Source: Brevibacillus choshinensis
GTDB taxonomy: Bacteria; Bacillota; Bacilli; Brevibacillales; Brevibacillaceae
Direction: 5' to 3'
Length of the DNA stretch: 64,000 nucleotides
Assembly (NCBI RefSeq): GCF_016811915.1
Contig: NZ_CP069127.1
Coordinates: 2,517,001-2,581,000, forward strand
The position numbers and the translations under genes are program-made. How positions within the stretch are numbered: position 1 is the first letter of the stretch; each line of letters opens with the position of its first letter. A model generated the notes under the pieces. That model worked only from the letters and a program-made list of their open reading frames with translations, was not told the DNA's origin and made no database searches. Of this stretch, positions 26,603 through 37,100 are shown one piece after another.

Positions 26603-27402
26603 ATCCGACCTTCACCGTTGTGATCCCTACGTACAATCGAGCCAAGTTTATCCGAAAAGCGATCAGAAGCGTCATCAAGCAGACCTGCAAAGACTGGAAG
26701 CTGTTGATCATGGACGATGCCTCGACGGACAGAACGAGGGGTAAGGTGGATAAATATCTGTTCCACCCCAACATCACATACTATCGGATGGAGAAAAATT
26801 CTGGCATTTCCAAAGTGATGAACCAAGCGTTGACGATGGTGGACACACCGTACCTCGTACAGCTAGACTCGGACGATTGGTTACCGAAAAAGACGTTGGC
26901 TGTGCTGAAGCGGTATATTCAAAAAAGCAAACCGAGCACGTCCTTGTACTACGGAAATGTGAAAATCTGGCGAGTGAGGCGGGGCAAATATCACAACCCG
27001 TTCCTCGTCAAACACAAGCATTTTCGCAACAAATATCAGTTCCTGAAATACAACCGCTGGATGGTGGCACCGCGCTGCTATCGAGTGGCTGCCTTACGAG
27101 AGGTCGGCGGTTGGGATACGTCCGACAAATACGAGGGGCGGATCATGGAAGACAGGCGCATCATCTTGCGCCTGATTGAACGCTATCGCGTGAGATTCAT
27201 CAATAAAAAGCTGTATAACCGCACCAAGCATCGCGGACAGCTGACGGATGGCAAGATGAAGCGCAGGCGCAACTACCTGCGGAGAAAGACCTTTAAATAC
27301 TTTTTAAAGCGCTGGGGCAATAAGTACAGAGCCGTATTTGGATACAAAAACGGATATTTGGTCGTCAAACGGCTGAAGAAAGTGAGGCGGCGACGGCGAT
27401 GA
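26599..27402 (+). CDS. GT2 glycosyltransferase with basic C-terminal tail
   Basis: 267 residues, GT-A fold. It begins FTVVIPTYNRAKFIRKAIRS, has the nucleotide-binding MDDAST and the metal-binding QLDSDDW near residue 90. From about residue 210 on, the protein is extremely basic and ends KKVRRRRR; this tail may bind an anionic polymer or membrane. The acceptor is not known. It overlaps both neighbours by 4 bp, so it is firmly inside the operon. Confidence 0.87.
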   Translation: MNPTFTVVIPTYNRAKFIRKAIRSVIKQTCKDWKLLIMDDASTDRTRGKVDKYLFHPNITYYRMEKNSGISKVMNQALTMVDTPYLVQLDSDDWLPKKTLAVLKRYIQKSKPSTSLYYGNVKIWRVRRGKYHNPFLVKHKHFRNKYQFLKYNRWMVAPRCYRVAALREVGGWDTSDKYEGRIMEDRRIILRLIERYRVRFINKKLYNRTKHRGQLTDGKMKRRRNYLRRKTFKYFLKRWGNKYRAVFGYKNGYLVVKRLKKVRRRRR

Positions 27403-28349
27403 CAAAAGCGCTTGTCACCGGTTGTGCCGGTTTTATTGGATCCCATTTGACTCAGCGGCTGTTGAGAGATGGAGTCACGGTCGTAGGGGTGGATGGGTTT
27501 CTCGATAATTACGACGTTGCAGCAAAGCTTCGCAATTTGGCCGAAATCGGAAATCACCCCGCCTTTACGTTTCATTCGACGATGCTGCAATCCCAAAGAT
27601 GGAAGGAGTGGCTGGATGGAGTAGACACCGTCTACCATCTGGCTGCGCTTCCCGGTGTACGAAACAGCTGGGGCAAGGCTTTTGCTGATTACGTCAATCA
27701 CAATATCCTGGCGACGCAGATGCTGCTGGAAGCGTGCCTCGCGCGGCAAAAACCACCGGTCATCGTAGTCTCCTCTTCCTCATCGGTCTACGGAACCATG
27801 CAAGGGACTCTCACAGATGAATCCTCTCCGCTTCGTCCTGTTTCCCCATATGGGGTGACCAAAGAGGCGATGGAGCAAATCTGTTTGGTGTATGCAAAAG
27901 CGTATGGTCTCCCCGTCACCATGTTGAGGTATTTTACCGTCTATGGTCCCAGACAGCGTCCGGATATGGCATTCCATCGATTCTTCCGGCAAATGATGAA
28001 GGGCGATCCAGTCGTGATCTATGGAGATGGACAGCAGTCGAGAGATTTCACGTACGTGGCAGATGCTGTCGAGGCTAATATTCTTGCGGCAAGGCATGCG
28101 TCCCCAGGAGAAATCTTCAATGTGGGTGGCGACAGGGAAATCAAGCTTCTCGACGTGCTCTCCATTATGAGCGGGCTTTTGAACCTGACACCTAATTTGT
28201 CGTTCCAGCTTGGTCCAGCAGGTGACTCCCTCCGCACATGTGCAGATATTCAGCTGGCGCAGACGCGACTCGGTTATCGGCCACAAGTCCCTCTCGAAGA
28301 AGGTCTTCGCTTGCAGTTAATAGATATGCGCGCACAAGCCAAGGGATAA
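27399..28349 (+). CDS. NAD-dependent nucleotide-sugar epimerase/dehydratase
   Basis: 316 residues, extended SDR family. NAD-binding GCAGFIGSHL near residue 9, catalytic Ser region SSSSSVYG, and the YGVTK Tyr/Lys pair near residue 150; then RYFTVYGPRQRPDMA, typical of UDP-glucuronate 4-epimerases and related GalE-like enzymes. With the UDP-glucose dehydrogenase gene close by, conversion of UDP-glucuronate to UDP-galacturonate is the best guess. A dTDP-sugar enzyme is possible given the nucleotidyltransferase upstream. ATGA overlap with the GT2 gene. Confidence 0.86.
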   Translation: MTKALVTGCAGFIGSHLTQRLLRDGVTVVGVDGFLDNYDVAAKLRNLAEIGNHPAFTFHSTMLQSQRWKEWLDGVDTVYHLAALPGVRNSWGKAFADYVNHNILATQMLLEACLARQKPPVIVVSSSSSVYGTMQGTLTDESSPLRPVSPYGVTKEAMEQICLVYAKAYGLPVTMLRYFTVYGPRQRPDMAFHRFFRQMMKGDPVVIYGDGQQSRDFTYVADAVEANILAARHASPGEIFNVGGDREIKLLDVLSIMSGLLNLTPNLSFQLGPAGDSLRTCADIQLAQTRLGYRPQVPLEEGLRLQLIDMRAQAKG

Positions 28350-28375
28350 TTCTCAAAACACTGGAGGCTAGCTGC

Positions 28376-29449
28376 ATGCATCGGGTTCTCGTCTATCGAA
28401 GAAAATTCCTTCCGAGAAGCGAAACATTCATCTATGAGCAGCTGCTTGGGCATCAACGGGTGAAGCCGCTCGTCCTGTGCAGGCAGCGTCCTTTCAATCG
28501 CAAACAGTTCCCTTACTCGCCGGTCTATGTGCGCAAGCGTATGGCCGGCCTCTCCACATGGTTGAGGAGAAAAAAAGTAAAATGCTTGCACGCTCGTTTC
28601 GGACCCGCTGGCCTGGAACTGCTACCCTATGCGAGGCGAACCAAATTGCCGCTCATCACGTCCTTTCACGGCTTTGACGCCACCAAGCGTGTCAAAGGGA
28701 ATCCTGGCTATCGCAGGGCGCTGAGGCGGCTGTTCCGAAAGGGAAAAGCGTTTACAGTCGTCAGCAATCACATGAAAAAGCGGTTGGTGCGGCTGGGCTG
28801 TCCATCGAAAAAGATCACGCTCATACGCTCAGGGATTGATTTGCGGAAGTTTCCCATGCAGCCTGCCCAGCCTGTATCCAACGAGGAGTATCGCATTCTC
28901 AGCGTCGGCAGATTGACCGAGAAAAAAGGCATGGATACCCTCGTGAAGGCGTTCGTCAGTGTACGGAAAAACCATCCTCACGCCAAGCTCATCATCGTGG
29001 GAGAAGGGGAGGAAAAGGGGAAGCTGCGGCGATTGATCAAAAAATACAAGCTTGGGAAGCAGGTCGTGCTCAAAGGCGCACTGCCGCATAAAGAAGTTCA
29101 GCGTGAGCTGGCTCGGTGCCATCTGTTCGCGATTGCGTGCAAGACGGCTCGCAATGGGGATCAGGAGGGCATTCCCAACGTCTTGATGGAGGCCATGGCC
29201 TCTGGACGTCCCGTGATTTCCACGTATCATTCTGGAATCCCCGAGCTGGTCGAGCACAAGGTGACCGGATATTTGGTGCCGGAGCGCTCTCCCACAAAAA
29301 TGGCGCGAATGATCGACCACGTCCTGGAATCGCGGCATGAATGGCCAGAGGTGGCAGCGCGTGCAAGGGCAAAGGTGGAACAAAATCATAACATCGACAA
29401 GCAGCGCGCAATACTGGAGGAACTGTACTTGCGCGTGATGAAAAAATGA
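28376..29449 (+). CDS. GT4 glycosyltransferase, basic
   Basis: 357 residues, GT-B fold and rich in Lys and Arg. It begins MHRVLVYRRKFLPRSETFIYEQL. The C-terminal half has ILSVGRLTEKKGMDTLVKAF near residue 175, VLKGALPHKEVQRELARC, and GIPNVLMEAMASGRPVISTY with the GT4 acidic pair. The ATG at 28376 follows CTGGAGGC; the frame is open well upstream inside the epimerase gene without support. The acceptor is unknown; it likely adds one sugar of the same glycan as its neighbours. Confidence 0.87.
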   Translation: MHRVLVYRRKFLPRSETFIYEQLLGHQRVKPLVLCRQRPFNRKQFPYSPVYVRKRMAGLSTWLRRKKVKCLHARFGPAGLELLPYARRTKLPLITSFHGFDATKRVKGNPGYRRALRRLFRKGKAFTVVSNHMKKRLVRLGCPSKKITLIRSGIDLRKFPMQPAQPVSNEEYRILSVGRLTEKKGMDTLVKAFVSVRKNHPHAKLIIVGEGEEKGKLRRLIKKYKLGKQVVLKGALPHKEVQRELARCHLFAIACKTARNGDQEGIPNVLMEAMASGRPVISTYHSGIPELVEHKVTGYLVPERSPTKMARMIDHVLESRHEWPEVAARARAKVEQNHNIDKQRAILEELYLRVMKK

Positions 29450-29461
29450 TGGGGTGAAAGA

Positions 29462-30748
29462 ATGAGGGTTGCCGTTATCGGTACCGGATACGTTGGACTG
29501 ACAACGGCCGTCTCGCTTGCGATGAACGGCCATGATGTCCTTGGGATTGATCTCGTAGAGGCCAAAATCGTCCAGCTGCAAAAAGGAAAATCACCCATAT
29601 ATGAGCCAGGACTCGAGGAAGCACTGGCGCTCGTATTGAAGCGAGGGAACCTGGAGTTTACGACGAACATAGCGGATGCGCGGGAAGCCGAAATTTTATT
29701 TGTCTGTGTGGGAACACCGGAGTCTGCAGACGGAACCGCAGATTTGTCGTATGTCTATGCCGCAGCTTCTGATGTGGAGGCTCTGCACCGCAGTGCTCCC
29801 CGGAAGCGAGTCGTGGTCATAAAGAGCACCGTGCCAGTGGGAACGGGAGATCGGATCGCGGAGAAACTGCGTGAGCTAGACGGACTGCACGTCGTTTCCA
29901 ACCCGGAATTTTTACGGGAGGGAAACGCGCTGGAAGATGCATTGCACCCTTCCCGAATCGTGATTGGGACCGCTCACGAAGCGGCAGCCGAGACGATGGA
30001 ACAGCTGTACCAGGGGGTGAACGCCCCGCGGGTAGCAACGACCAGGGCCAACGCTGAGCTGATCAAATATGCGTCGAACGCCTTCCTCGCGACCCGAATC
30101 TCGTTTATGAATGAACTGGCCAGATTGAGCGGCGCACTTGGGACAGATATTGTGACGGTCGCACTGGGGATGGGGCTGGACAGTCGGATCGGACCCGAAT
30201 TTTTACGAGCAGGCGTAGGCTACGGTGGCTCTTGTTTTCCAAAGGATACGATTGCCTTGCTGCAGCTTGCCCATCAAAACGGGATCTCCATGTCCATTCT
30301 GGAGAAAGTCCGCGAAGTGAATGCGACCCAGCCGATCTGGTTTTTGGAGCAGCTGCACAAACGCCAGGGGAATGTGGCGGGTAAGAAAATCGCGGTGCTG
30401 GGTCTGGCCTTCAAGCCTGAAACCGATGATATACGCGAAGCCCCCTCGCTGAAGATCCTGGAGGCCCTGCAAAACGCAGGGGCAACAGTAGCTGCCTACG
30501 ACCCGATCGCAGCACAGGTAGTGCGACCGCTGTTCCCTCAAGTGGAGTATGTAGGCAATCCTGCCGAGGCGTTTAAAGGTGCCCATGCCGCCCTATTGAT
30601 CACAGAGTGGAAGGAATGTATCCATCTGGACTGGGAGGCAATCAAGTCGGATATGGCGGTGCCTTTGCTGCTGGACGGAAGGAATGCATGGCCTTCCCAA
30701 TCATTAAAGGATGCGGGCTTTGACTATACAGGCGTAGGCAGAAGCTGA
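29462..30748 (+). CDS. ugd: UDP-glucose 6-dehydrogenase
   Basis: Oxidises UDP-glucose to UDP-glucuronate with two NAD. 428 residues with all landmarks: MRVAVIGTGYVGLTTAV, the VCVGTP segment, KSTVPVGTGD, FLREGNALEDALHPSRIVIG and the catalytic Cys in GYGGSCFPKD near residue 260. It is the last gene of the glycan operon and gives it acidic sugar precursors, as TuaD does for teichuronic acid in B. subtilis. Start ATG 12 bp after the previous stop with GGGGTGAAAG upstream. Confidence 0.95.
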   Translation: MRVAVIGTGYVGLTTAVSLAMNGHDVLGIDLVEAKIVQLQKGKSPIYEPGLEEALALVLKRGNLEFTTNIADAREAEILFVCVGTPESADGTADLSYVYAAASDVEALHRSAPRKRVVVIKSTVPVGTGDRIAEKLRELDGLHVVSNPEFLREGNALEDALHPSRIVIGTAHEAAAETMEQLYQGVNAPRVATTRANAELIKYASNAFLATRISFMNELARLSGALGTDIVTVALGMGLDSRIGPEFLRAGVGYGGSCFPKDTIALLQLAHQNGISMSILEKVREVNATQPIWFLEQLHKRQGNVAGKKIAVLGLAFKPETDDIREAPSLKILEALQNAGATVAAYDPIAAQVVRPLFPQVEYVGNPAEAFKGAHAALLITEWKECIHLDWEAIKSDMAVPLLLDGRNAWPSQSLKDAGFDYTGVGRS

Positions 30749-30780
30749 CTTTTCCAGGCAGGAGCAGTCAGCTTTTTTTT
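30742..30780 (+). terminator. Strong terminator closing the glycan operon
   Basis: AAGCTGACT at 30742-30750, which contains the ugd stop codon, pairs perfectly with AGTCAGCTT at 30766-30774 and runs into Ts. Confidence 0.92.
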
Positions 30781-30816
30781 GTGAAAATTTTCTCGGCTAT
30801 TACCGTTCTGTACAAT

Positions 30817-30845
30817 TTGAACAAGATGGCATAATAAGATAGGAT
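30817..30845 (+). promoter_or_regulatory. Candidate SigA promoter of pepF
   Basis: TTGAAC at 30817-30822, 17-bp spacer, TAGGAT at 30840-30845. The -10 is imperfect. It is the only good match between the terminator and the pepF start. Confidence 0.4.
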
Positions 30846-30895
30846 AATCATATGGATGATTTCACCAGCCAGCAAACTATGAGGGAGTGATCACG

Positions 30896-32707
30896 GTGAA
30901 CAAAAGCAAAACACTGCCCAAACGCAGCGATGTCCCTGCCGAATACAAGTGGCGTCTAGAAGATATTTACCCGAGCGATTCTGATTGGGAAAAAGATGTG
31001 CAAAAGGCCAAGCAGCTAGCCGATCAAATCGCGGGCATGAAAGGCAAGCTCGGTCAGTCTGGCGAAGAGTTGCTGGCAGCCCTGAAACTGCAGGATGAGC
31101 TACTTGCGACACTGGACCAGGTGTATGTGTACGCCCGTATGCGTCGTGATGAGGACAATGCCAACAGTACGTACCAAGGCTTGACCGACCGGGCAACGAG
31201 CTTGAGCACGCAAGCATACGGAGCCATTTCTTACATACAGCCTGAAATTTTGGCCATCTCTACGGAAGTGATGGAGAAGTGGATTCAGGAAGTCTCGGGA
31301 CTTGACCACTACCGCATTTTGCTCGAAGAAATCATGCGCTTCAAGCCGCATACGCTTTCCTCGGAGGAAGAAGCACTCCTGGCTAATATGAGTGAACTGG
31401 CATCTTCGCCGAGTAAAATCTACGGGATGCTGGCCAATGCCGATATGAAATTCCCGATGATCACAGATGAAAATGGGGAAGAAGTGGAGCTGACGAAAGG
31501 ACGCTACACGCAATTTATGGAAAGCAAGGACAGACGTGTTCGAAAAGAAGCCTTCGACGCGCTCTATGAGACCTACGGCAAATTCCGCAACACGATTGCC
31601 GCCTCATTGACTTCTGCCATTAAAGGGGATGTCTTCTACGCTCGCACACGCAAGTATCCTTCAGCCCTGTATGCAGCACTGTTTGCAGACAATGTGGACC
31701 TGTCCGTGTACGACAACCTGATCGCGACCATTCATGAGCATTTGCCGTTGATGCATCGCTATATCGCGCTTCGCAAAAAACTGCTCGGGGTCGATGAGCT
31801 CCACATGTACGACCTGTACGTTCCGATTGTTCCGGAAGTCGATATGAAGATTCCGTACGATCAGGCAGTCTCCACCATCAAGGAAGCACTTCACCCACTT
31901 GGGGAAGAATACGGCCGCGTGCTTGCGGAAGGCTTCTCAAACGGGTGGATTGACGTCTACGAAAACGAAGGCAAAACGAGCGGGGCCTATTCTTGGGGAG
32001 CGTACTCGACCCATCCATTTGTGCTGATGAATTACCAGGACAACGTGAACAACATGTTTACGCTGGCGCATGAGATGGGGCATGCCCTTCATAGCTACCA
32101 TTCGAATCACGCGCAGCCGTATACGTACGCGGACTACAAGATTTTCGTAGCGGAAGTGGCATCCACGCTCAATGAAGCGCTGCTCATGCATCATCTGCTC
32201 GAGACGACCACAGACAAGCAAGAGCGGATGTACTTGATCAACTACTACCTGGAACAATTCAGAGGAACCGTCTTCCGCCAGACGATGTTTGCCGAATTCG
32301 AGAAAATCGTTCACGAAAAGGAAGAGAAGGGCGAGCCGCTCACAGCAGATTCCCTTAGCGAGATCTATCGTGAACTGAATGTCGCTTACCATGGCCCAGA
32401 TATGGTCGTCGACAGTCAAGTGGATATGGAATGGGCGCGGATTCCGCATTTTTACCGCAATTTCTACGTCTACAAGTACGCAACTGGTTTCTCAGCCGCG
32501 ACCTCTCTCGCCAAACAGATTCTGGAAGAAGGTCAGCCAGCCGTGGACCGCTATCTCGACTTCCTCAAGGGCGGCAGCTCCGATTATCCGCTGAACTTGC
32601 TGAAAAACGCAGGTGTCGATATGACTTCTCCAGAGCCGATTCGCGAAGGCTTGGCCGTCTTCAAGGAATTGCTGGATGAAATGGAGCAGCTGGTCACAAA
32701 TAGCTAA
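30896..32707 (+). CDS. pepF: Oligoendopeptidase F
   Basis: Cytosolic M3-family zinc peptidase that degrades peptides of medium length. The zinc motif HEMGHALHSYHSNH is near residue 395. Typical segments include EYKWRLEDIYPSD at the start and GGSSDYPLNLLKNAGVDM near the end. 603 residues, normal for PepF. The GTG at 30896 lies about nine bases after GAGGGAG; another GTG three codons earlier is too close to that site. It stands alone between two terminators. Confidence 0.94.
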   Translation: MNKSKTLPKRSDVPAEYKWRLEDIYPSDSDWEKDVQKAKQLADQIAGMKGKLGQSGEELLAALKLQDELLATLDQVYVYARMRRDEDNANSTYQGLTDRATSLSTQAYGAISYIQPEILAISTEVMEKWIQEVSGLDHYRILLEEIMRFKPHTLSSEEEALLANMSELASSPSKIYGMLANADMKFPMITDENGEEVELTKGRYTQFMESKDRRVRKEAFDALYETYGKFRNTIAASLTSAIKGDVFYARTRKYPSALYAALFADNVDLSVYDNLIATIHEHLPLMHRYIALRKKLLGVDELHMYDLYVPIVPEVDMKIPYDQAVSTIKEALHPLGEEYGRVLAEGFSNGWIDVYENEGKTSGAYSWGAYSTHPFVLMNYQDNVNNMFTLAHEMGHALHSYHSNHAQPYTYADYKIFVAEVASTLNEALLMHHLLETTTDKQERMYLINYYLEQFRGTVFRQTMFAEFEKIVHEKEEKGEPLTADSLSEIYRELNVAYHGPDMVVDSQVDMEWARIPHFYRNFYVYKYATGFSAATSLAKQILEEGQPAVDRYLDFLKGGSSDYPLNLLKNAGVDMTSPEPIREGLAVFKELLDEMEQLVTNS

Positions 32708-32735
32708 TCGGTAAGTGAACGGACCGATCATAGGA

Positions 32736-32770
32736 AAGCAGTCAGGGTGAACGCCTTGGCTGCTTTTTTT
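32736..32770 (+). terminator. Intrinsic terminator after pepF
   Basis: AAGCAG, CA and GG pair with CC, TG and CTGCTT across small mismatches, followed by Ts. Confidence 0.82.
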
Positions 32771-32965
32771 GTTCTTTTTTTGTAAAAACAGAGAAAAAAA
32801 GGTAACGTGATTCTAGTCTCTTCGTATATACTTATGTCTTGCTGGAATATTGTCCCTCCGACTTTGGACGGAGAAAAAATTCCTCCCGTTGGCTGTTTTG
32901 CGCAGGAGGGAAAAACTGGCACAATGATGCAAGGAAATGATTGCTAATTATTTGGAGGAATCAAG

Positions 32966-34186
32966 GTGAAAAAACGAGCGTCGATTATGCTGGCCTCACT
33001 GTTGCTGGTGGCAACCGGATGCGGCCCTGCTCCTGAAGCTCCCCAGCAAGCAGAGGCAAAGGCGAAAGTGGTAGAGGTCTTCAAAGTACAGAAGGCGACA
33101 AAACCCGTGGTATTGAACGTGACAGGAATGGTGGAGGCAAAACGGGATGCCGTACTGCCTTTCGGAACAGGCGGAACGATTTCGGCCATCCAGGTAAGCA
33201 AAGGTGCCAAGATCGGTCAAGGGCAGCTCCTGGCGACGCTGGACACCCGCTACTACCAAAAAGAAGTGGAAGTGGCCGCAAGCCAAGTCGCAGAGGCGGC
33301 TGCACGCAAGACTCAGACGCTCAAAGGTGCGACGACGCAAGCGATCGAACAGCAGCGTCTGCAGGTGAAAAGCGCACAAAGCCAGCTCGAAAAAGCCCGG
33401 CAGGATGTCACAGTAGGCGAAAAGCTGTTAACTGGCGGAGCTATTTCGCAAAGCGAAATAAACGATCGCAGACGCGCGTTGACGCAAGCGGAGATCTCCG
33501 TAAGGGACGCGCAGCTTGCCTTGGATGAGCTCATGCGCGGGGCGCAGCCAGAGGATGTAGCGGTTGCCAACGCATCGATCAAGCAAGCGACCGGCCAGGT
33601 AGACCGCGCAAGAAAGACGTTGGATGACGCGAAGATTGAAGCGCCATTTGCAGGAACGATCGTGGATGTTTTCAAACAATCCGGAGAGCAGGCGTCACCT
33701 GGTGAGCAGATCATCCACTTGGTCGATTTGTCCGAGGTAAAGGTAACCTTGGATATCACGAATGACATGATCGGTCAGTTCACAGACAAGGCAAAGGTGC
33801 AAATTGCGTCGGATGACGGCAAGAAAAGCGGTGGAACGGTAACTTTCGTGTCTCCGGTTGTGGACAAGGAAACGGGCAAATACCGAGTTGAGGTGACGGT
33901 CCCCAATCCTGACAGCTACTGGCGCGGAGGCATGACTGCATCGGTCGAAGTGCCACGCAAAATCAACGGCTTTCTCGTTCCGTTGGAGAGCGTCGGGGTG
34001 AGCCAATCCCAGCACTATGTGATGGCCGTGGAAAACGGCCTTACCGTACGCAAGGAAGTCAAGGTGGGTCAAATGACAGGGGACCAGGTCGAGATCCTGT
34101 CGGGAATCAAAGAAGGAGACCAGCTCTTGCGCACCGGCATCACGTTTTACGTAGAGGGGCAAAAAGTAGAGGCGAGAGGAGAATAG
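32966..34186 (+). CDS. RND efflux adaptor lipoprotein (HlyD/AcrA family)
   Basis: 406 residues. A lipoprotein signal with lipobox VATGC puts the lipidated Cys at residue 19. The adaptor layout follows: lipoyl half-domain (VLPFGTGGTISAIQVSKGAKIGQGQLL), a long helical hairpin (about 95-190), the second lipoyl half (IEAPFAGTIVDVFKQSGEQ), beta-barrel and membrane-proximal domains. It is the partner of the RND pump four bases downstream. As a Gram-positive has no outer membrane, it probably acts as a pump cofactor at the outer face. Start GTG with GGAGGAATC. Confidence 0.9.
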   Translation: MKKRASIMLASLLLVATGCGPAPEAPQQAEAKAKVVEVFKVQKATKPVVLNVTGMVEAKRDAVLPFGTGGTISAIQVSKGAKIGQGQLLATLDTRYYQKEVEVAASQVAEAAARKTQTLKGATTQAIEQQRLQVKSAQSQLEKARQDVTVGEKLLTGGAISQSEINDRRRALTQAEISVRDAQLALDELMRGAQPEDVAVANASIKQATGQVDRARKTLDDAKIEAPFAGTIVDVFKQSGEQASPGEQIIHLVDLSEVKVTLDITNDMIGQFTDKAKVQIASDDGKKSGGTVTFVSPVVDKETGKYRVEVTVPNPDSYWRGGMTASVEVPRKINGFLVPLESVGVSQSQHYVMAVENGLTVRKEVKVGQMTGDQVEILSGIKEGDQLLRTGITFYVEGQKVEARGE

Positions 34187-34190
34187 CGGC

Positions 34191-37100
34191 ATGAACAAGA
34201 TCATTCTCTCTTTGCTGAAGCGCCGGCTGATTGTCTACCTCTTCACTTTCCTGCTGGTGATCGCAGGCGTAGGCTCTCTGTTTAGCTTCAATGTCGAGCT
34301 GGTGCCAAAAACCAACTTCCCCGTCCTCTCTGTCAACATTTCAGGTGGATCGATCCCGCCAGAAGAAATGGAAGACAAAGTCACCAAGAAGATCGAGCAG
34401 GAATTGAAGTCCATTACGGAAATCAAAGAATACACATCGACGACAGGTTCAGGTTCGGTGAGGATTCAGATCACAGCCAATGAAGGCACGGGTGAAAAAG
34501 TAAAGTCTGACGTGCAGAATGCGGTGAACCGCCTGCGCAATGGCTTCCCGAAAGCGGTAGATCGCGTGGAAGTCAATCAAATGAACTTCGGGGACGATGC
34601 CCTGATCGATTATGCCTTGGTCGGTGCAGATCCACAGTCGATGCTCAGCCTGGCCAAGACGACGATCAAGGACCGCATCGAAGCCGTACCCGGTGTGAAG
34701 GAAGCCGAGATCTCAGATCGCAGCTTTGAAAATCAGATAGCCGTTTCGCTGAATCCGGAGAAGCTCAGCGCGTACAGGACGACTCCGGCGAATGTCATCG
34801 CCCAGCTGCAGGAAACCAACTGGAAGCAAGCTGTCGGAACATTGGAAAACTCCGGATTTGACACGGTTGTCATGGTCGATGATACCTATAGCACGGTACA
34901 GGAAATGACCGTTCTACCAATCGAAACGCCTAACGGGACAGTACCGCTTAGCCAGCTCGCCACCATCGAGGATTTGCGGGGAAAAGTCAAAGACTCGGTA
35001 GCGCTGACAAACGGGAGCGTCTTCGTGCACCTGAGCGTGAAGCGGGCAGAAGGCAGTGATCTGATCACGACGCAAGGCAAGGTCGAAGAAGTCGTCCGCC
35101 AGATCAATGCAGAGGCGAACGGACAGTACCAAATGAAAGTCATGGTCGAAGCCGTCTCTTATATTCAGCACGCCGTAACCAATTTGAGCCGGGATGTCAT
35201 GATCGGTGGGGCGCTCGCCATCATCATTCTGTTTGTGTTCCTGCGCAACTGGCGGGTCACGCTGGTCATTGCGACTACCCTGCCAATATCGGCCCTCATG
35301 ACCTTTATCGCGATGAAGCTGGGCGGCTACAACATCGACATGGTGAGCCTGCTCTCTCTCAGTCTCTCAGTCGGTCTGATCGTCGATGCCGCCATCGTCG
35401 TGCTGGAGAGCATCTATCATTTCAGGGAAAAGGGAGAGCCCTTGACACAAGCGATTGTCAAAGGGACAAGGGAAGTACTCACCCCTGTGTTCACATCTCA
35501 ATTGACGATCATCATCGTATTTTTGCCGCTAGTATTCGCTGACTTTGAGGATTGGCTCAAGCCCATTCTCGCCACGATTGCTTTTACCGTTTCATCCGCT
35601 ATCGTGGCATCTACGATTGCAGCCTTCTTCTTTGTACCTGTCTTCTCCGATCGCTTTTTGCAAAAAGATAAAAAAGTGTCGTTGGAAGGCGAGGTCAAGG
35701 AGCACGTGATCGTTCGCTGGTTTAGCAAGCTGCTCCAGCTGGCCCTGCGCCATCGGGTAAAAACGCTGCTCGTTGCGGTCGCTACCTTCGTCGCAGCAGG
35801 CATGATGACGCCTCTCATGAAGATGGGGCAAGGGATCAACCCCAACGAAAATCTCGTGTTTGCCACGATAGAGATGCCGACTGGCTCCACGCTGGAAAAT
35901 ACGCAAAAAGCTGCGCTTGCAGGGGAAGCGGCCCTGCGTGGCATCCCTGAGGTAAACGATGTTTTCTTCTTCTCTTCAAAGGAAAACTCGGAAATTTTCA
36001 TCTCCTTGCGCCCGAAAAGTGAGCGTCAGCGAGACAAGGAAACATTGACTGCTGATATCAATGAGCGCCTAAAAGCGATTCCGGGCATCGATTCGATCTC
36101 GACAAACTTCGGTGGGCAAGGAACAGACGCGCCAATCCAGCTGGATATCGTCGGGGATGACTTGGAGCAAATGCGCAAGATCGCCACAGATGTGGAAGGA
36201 ATGCTCGCGACCATCCCTGGGGTCGACAACATCCGCAATGACTTTAAAGAAGGAAAAGAAAAGGTGACACTCGTACCGAAGCAGGAAGCGATGTCCCGCC
36301 TGAACGTCGATCCTCGTTCGCTGCTGCAGCAGCTCAGCACGATGATCGGGGACCAGCCGATTACTTCCATTACCAAAGACGGGATCGAGGTAGACGTCGT
36401 CGCCAAGCTCCCAGACAATTGGCTGAAGCATCCGGATCAGCTGCATCACATCATGATCAGCAGCAAGACGGGAGCTGCGGTGCCGCTGTCCGAATTGGTA
36501 GATTGGACGTACAGCAAATCCCCTGTCGTCATCACGCATGATAAAGGTGAACGGATCGTAACAGTCTCAGCAGAAATGCAGGGCACGGATCTTGGAGCTG
36601 TCGGCAGACAGGTAAATGAGAAGCTGCCTACGCTAGCCGTTCCCGCTGGCTACAGCATCGAAATTGCAGGGAAACTGAAGGAACAAAGCGCCAATATGAC
36701 ACAAGGAATCTTTGTATTCGCCGGTGTGCTCGCGCTGATTTACGTGGTCATGGTGGCACAGTTCGGAAGACTTTCTCAGCCGTTTATCATTTTGCTGACG
36801 ATTCCAATGGCTCTAGTCGGTGTTGTGATCGGATTTGTCCTCACGCAGCGCGTATTCGGAGAGATGGCCATGATCGGGATCATCATGCTGGTCGGTATCG
36901 TCGTGTCAAATGCGATCCTGCTGATCGACCGCATCAACCTGCTGCGTGGTCGCGGGATCCATCTCGCAGAGGCGATCGTACAAGGGACCAAAGAGCGTGT
37001 GCGTCCGGTCATCATGACCAAATTGACTGCGATTTTGGGGATGCTTCCGATGGGTCTCGCCATGGCAGAGGGGTCCGATCTGGAGGCGCCGCTCGCGACA

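Noticed and set aside
32771..32965. CTCCG/CGGAG hairpin and TATACT before the RND adaptor gene
   Set aside because: No matching -35 and no T-run on the plus strand; not enough for a promoter or riboswitch call.
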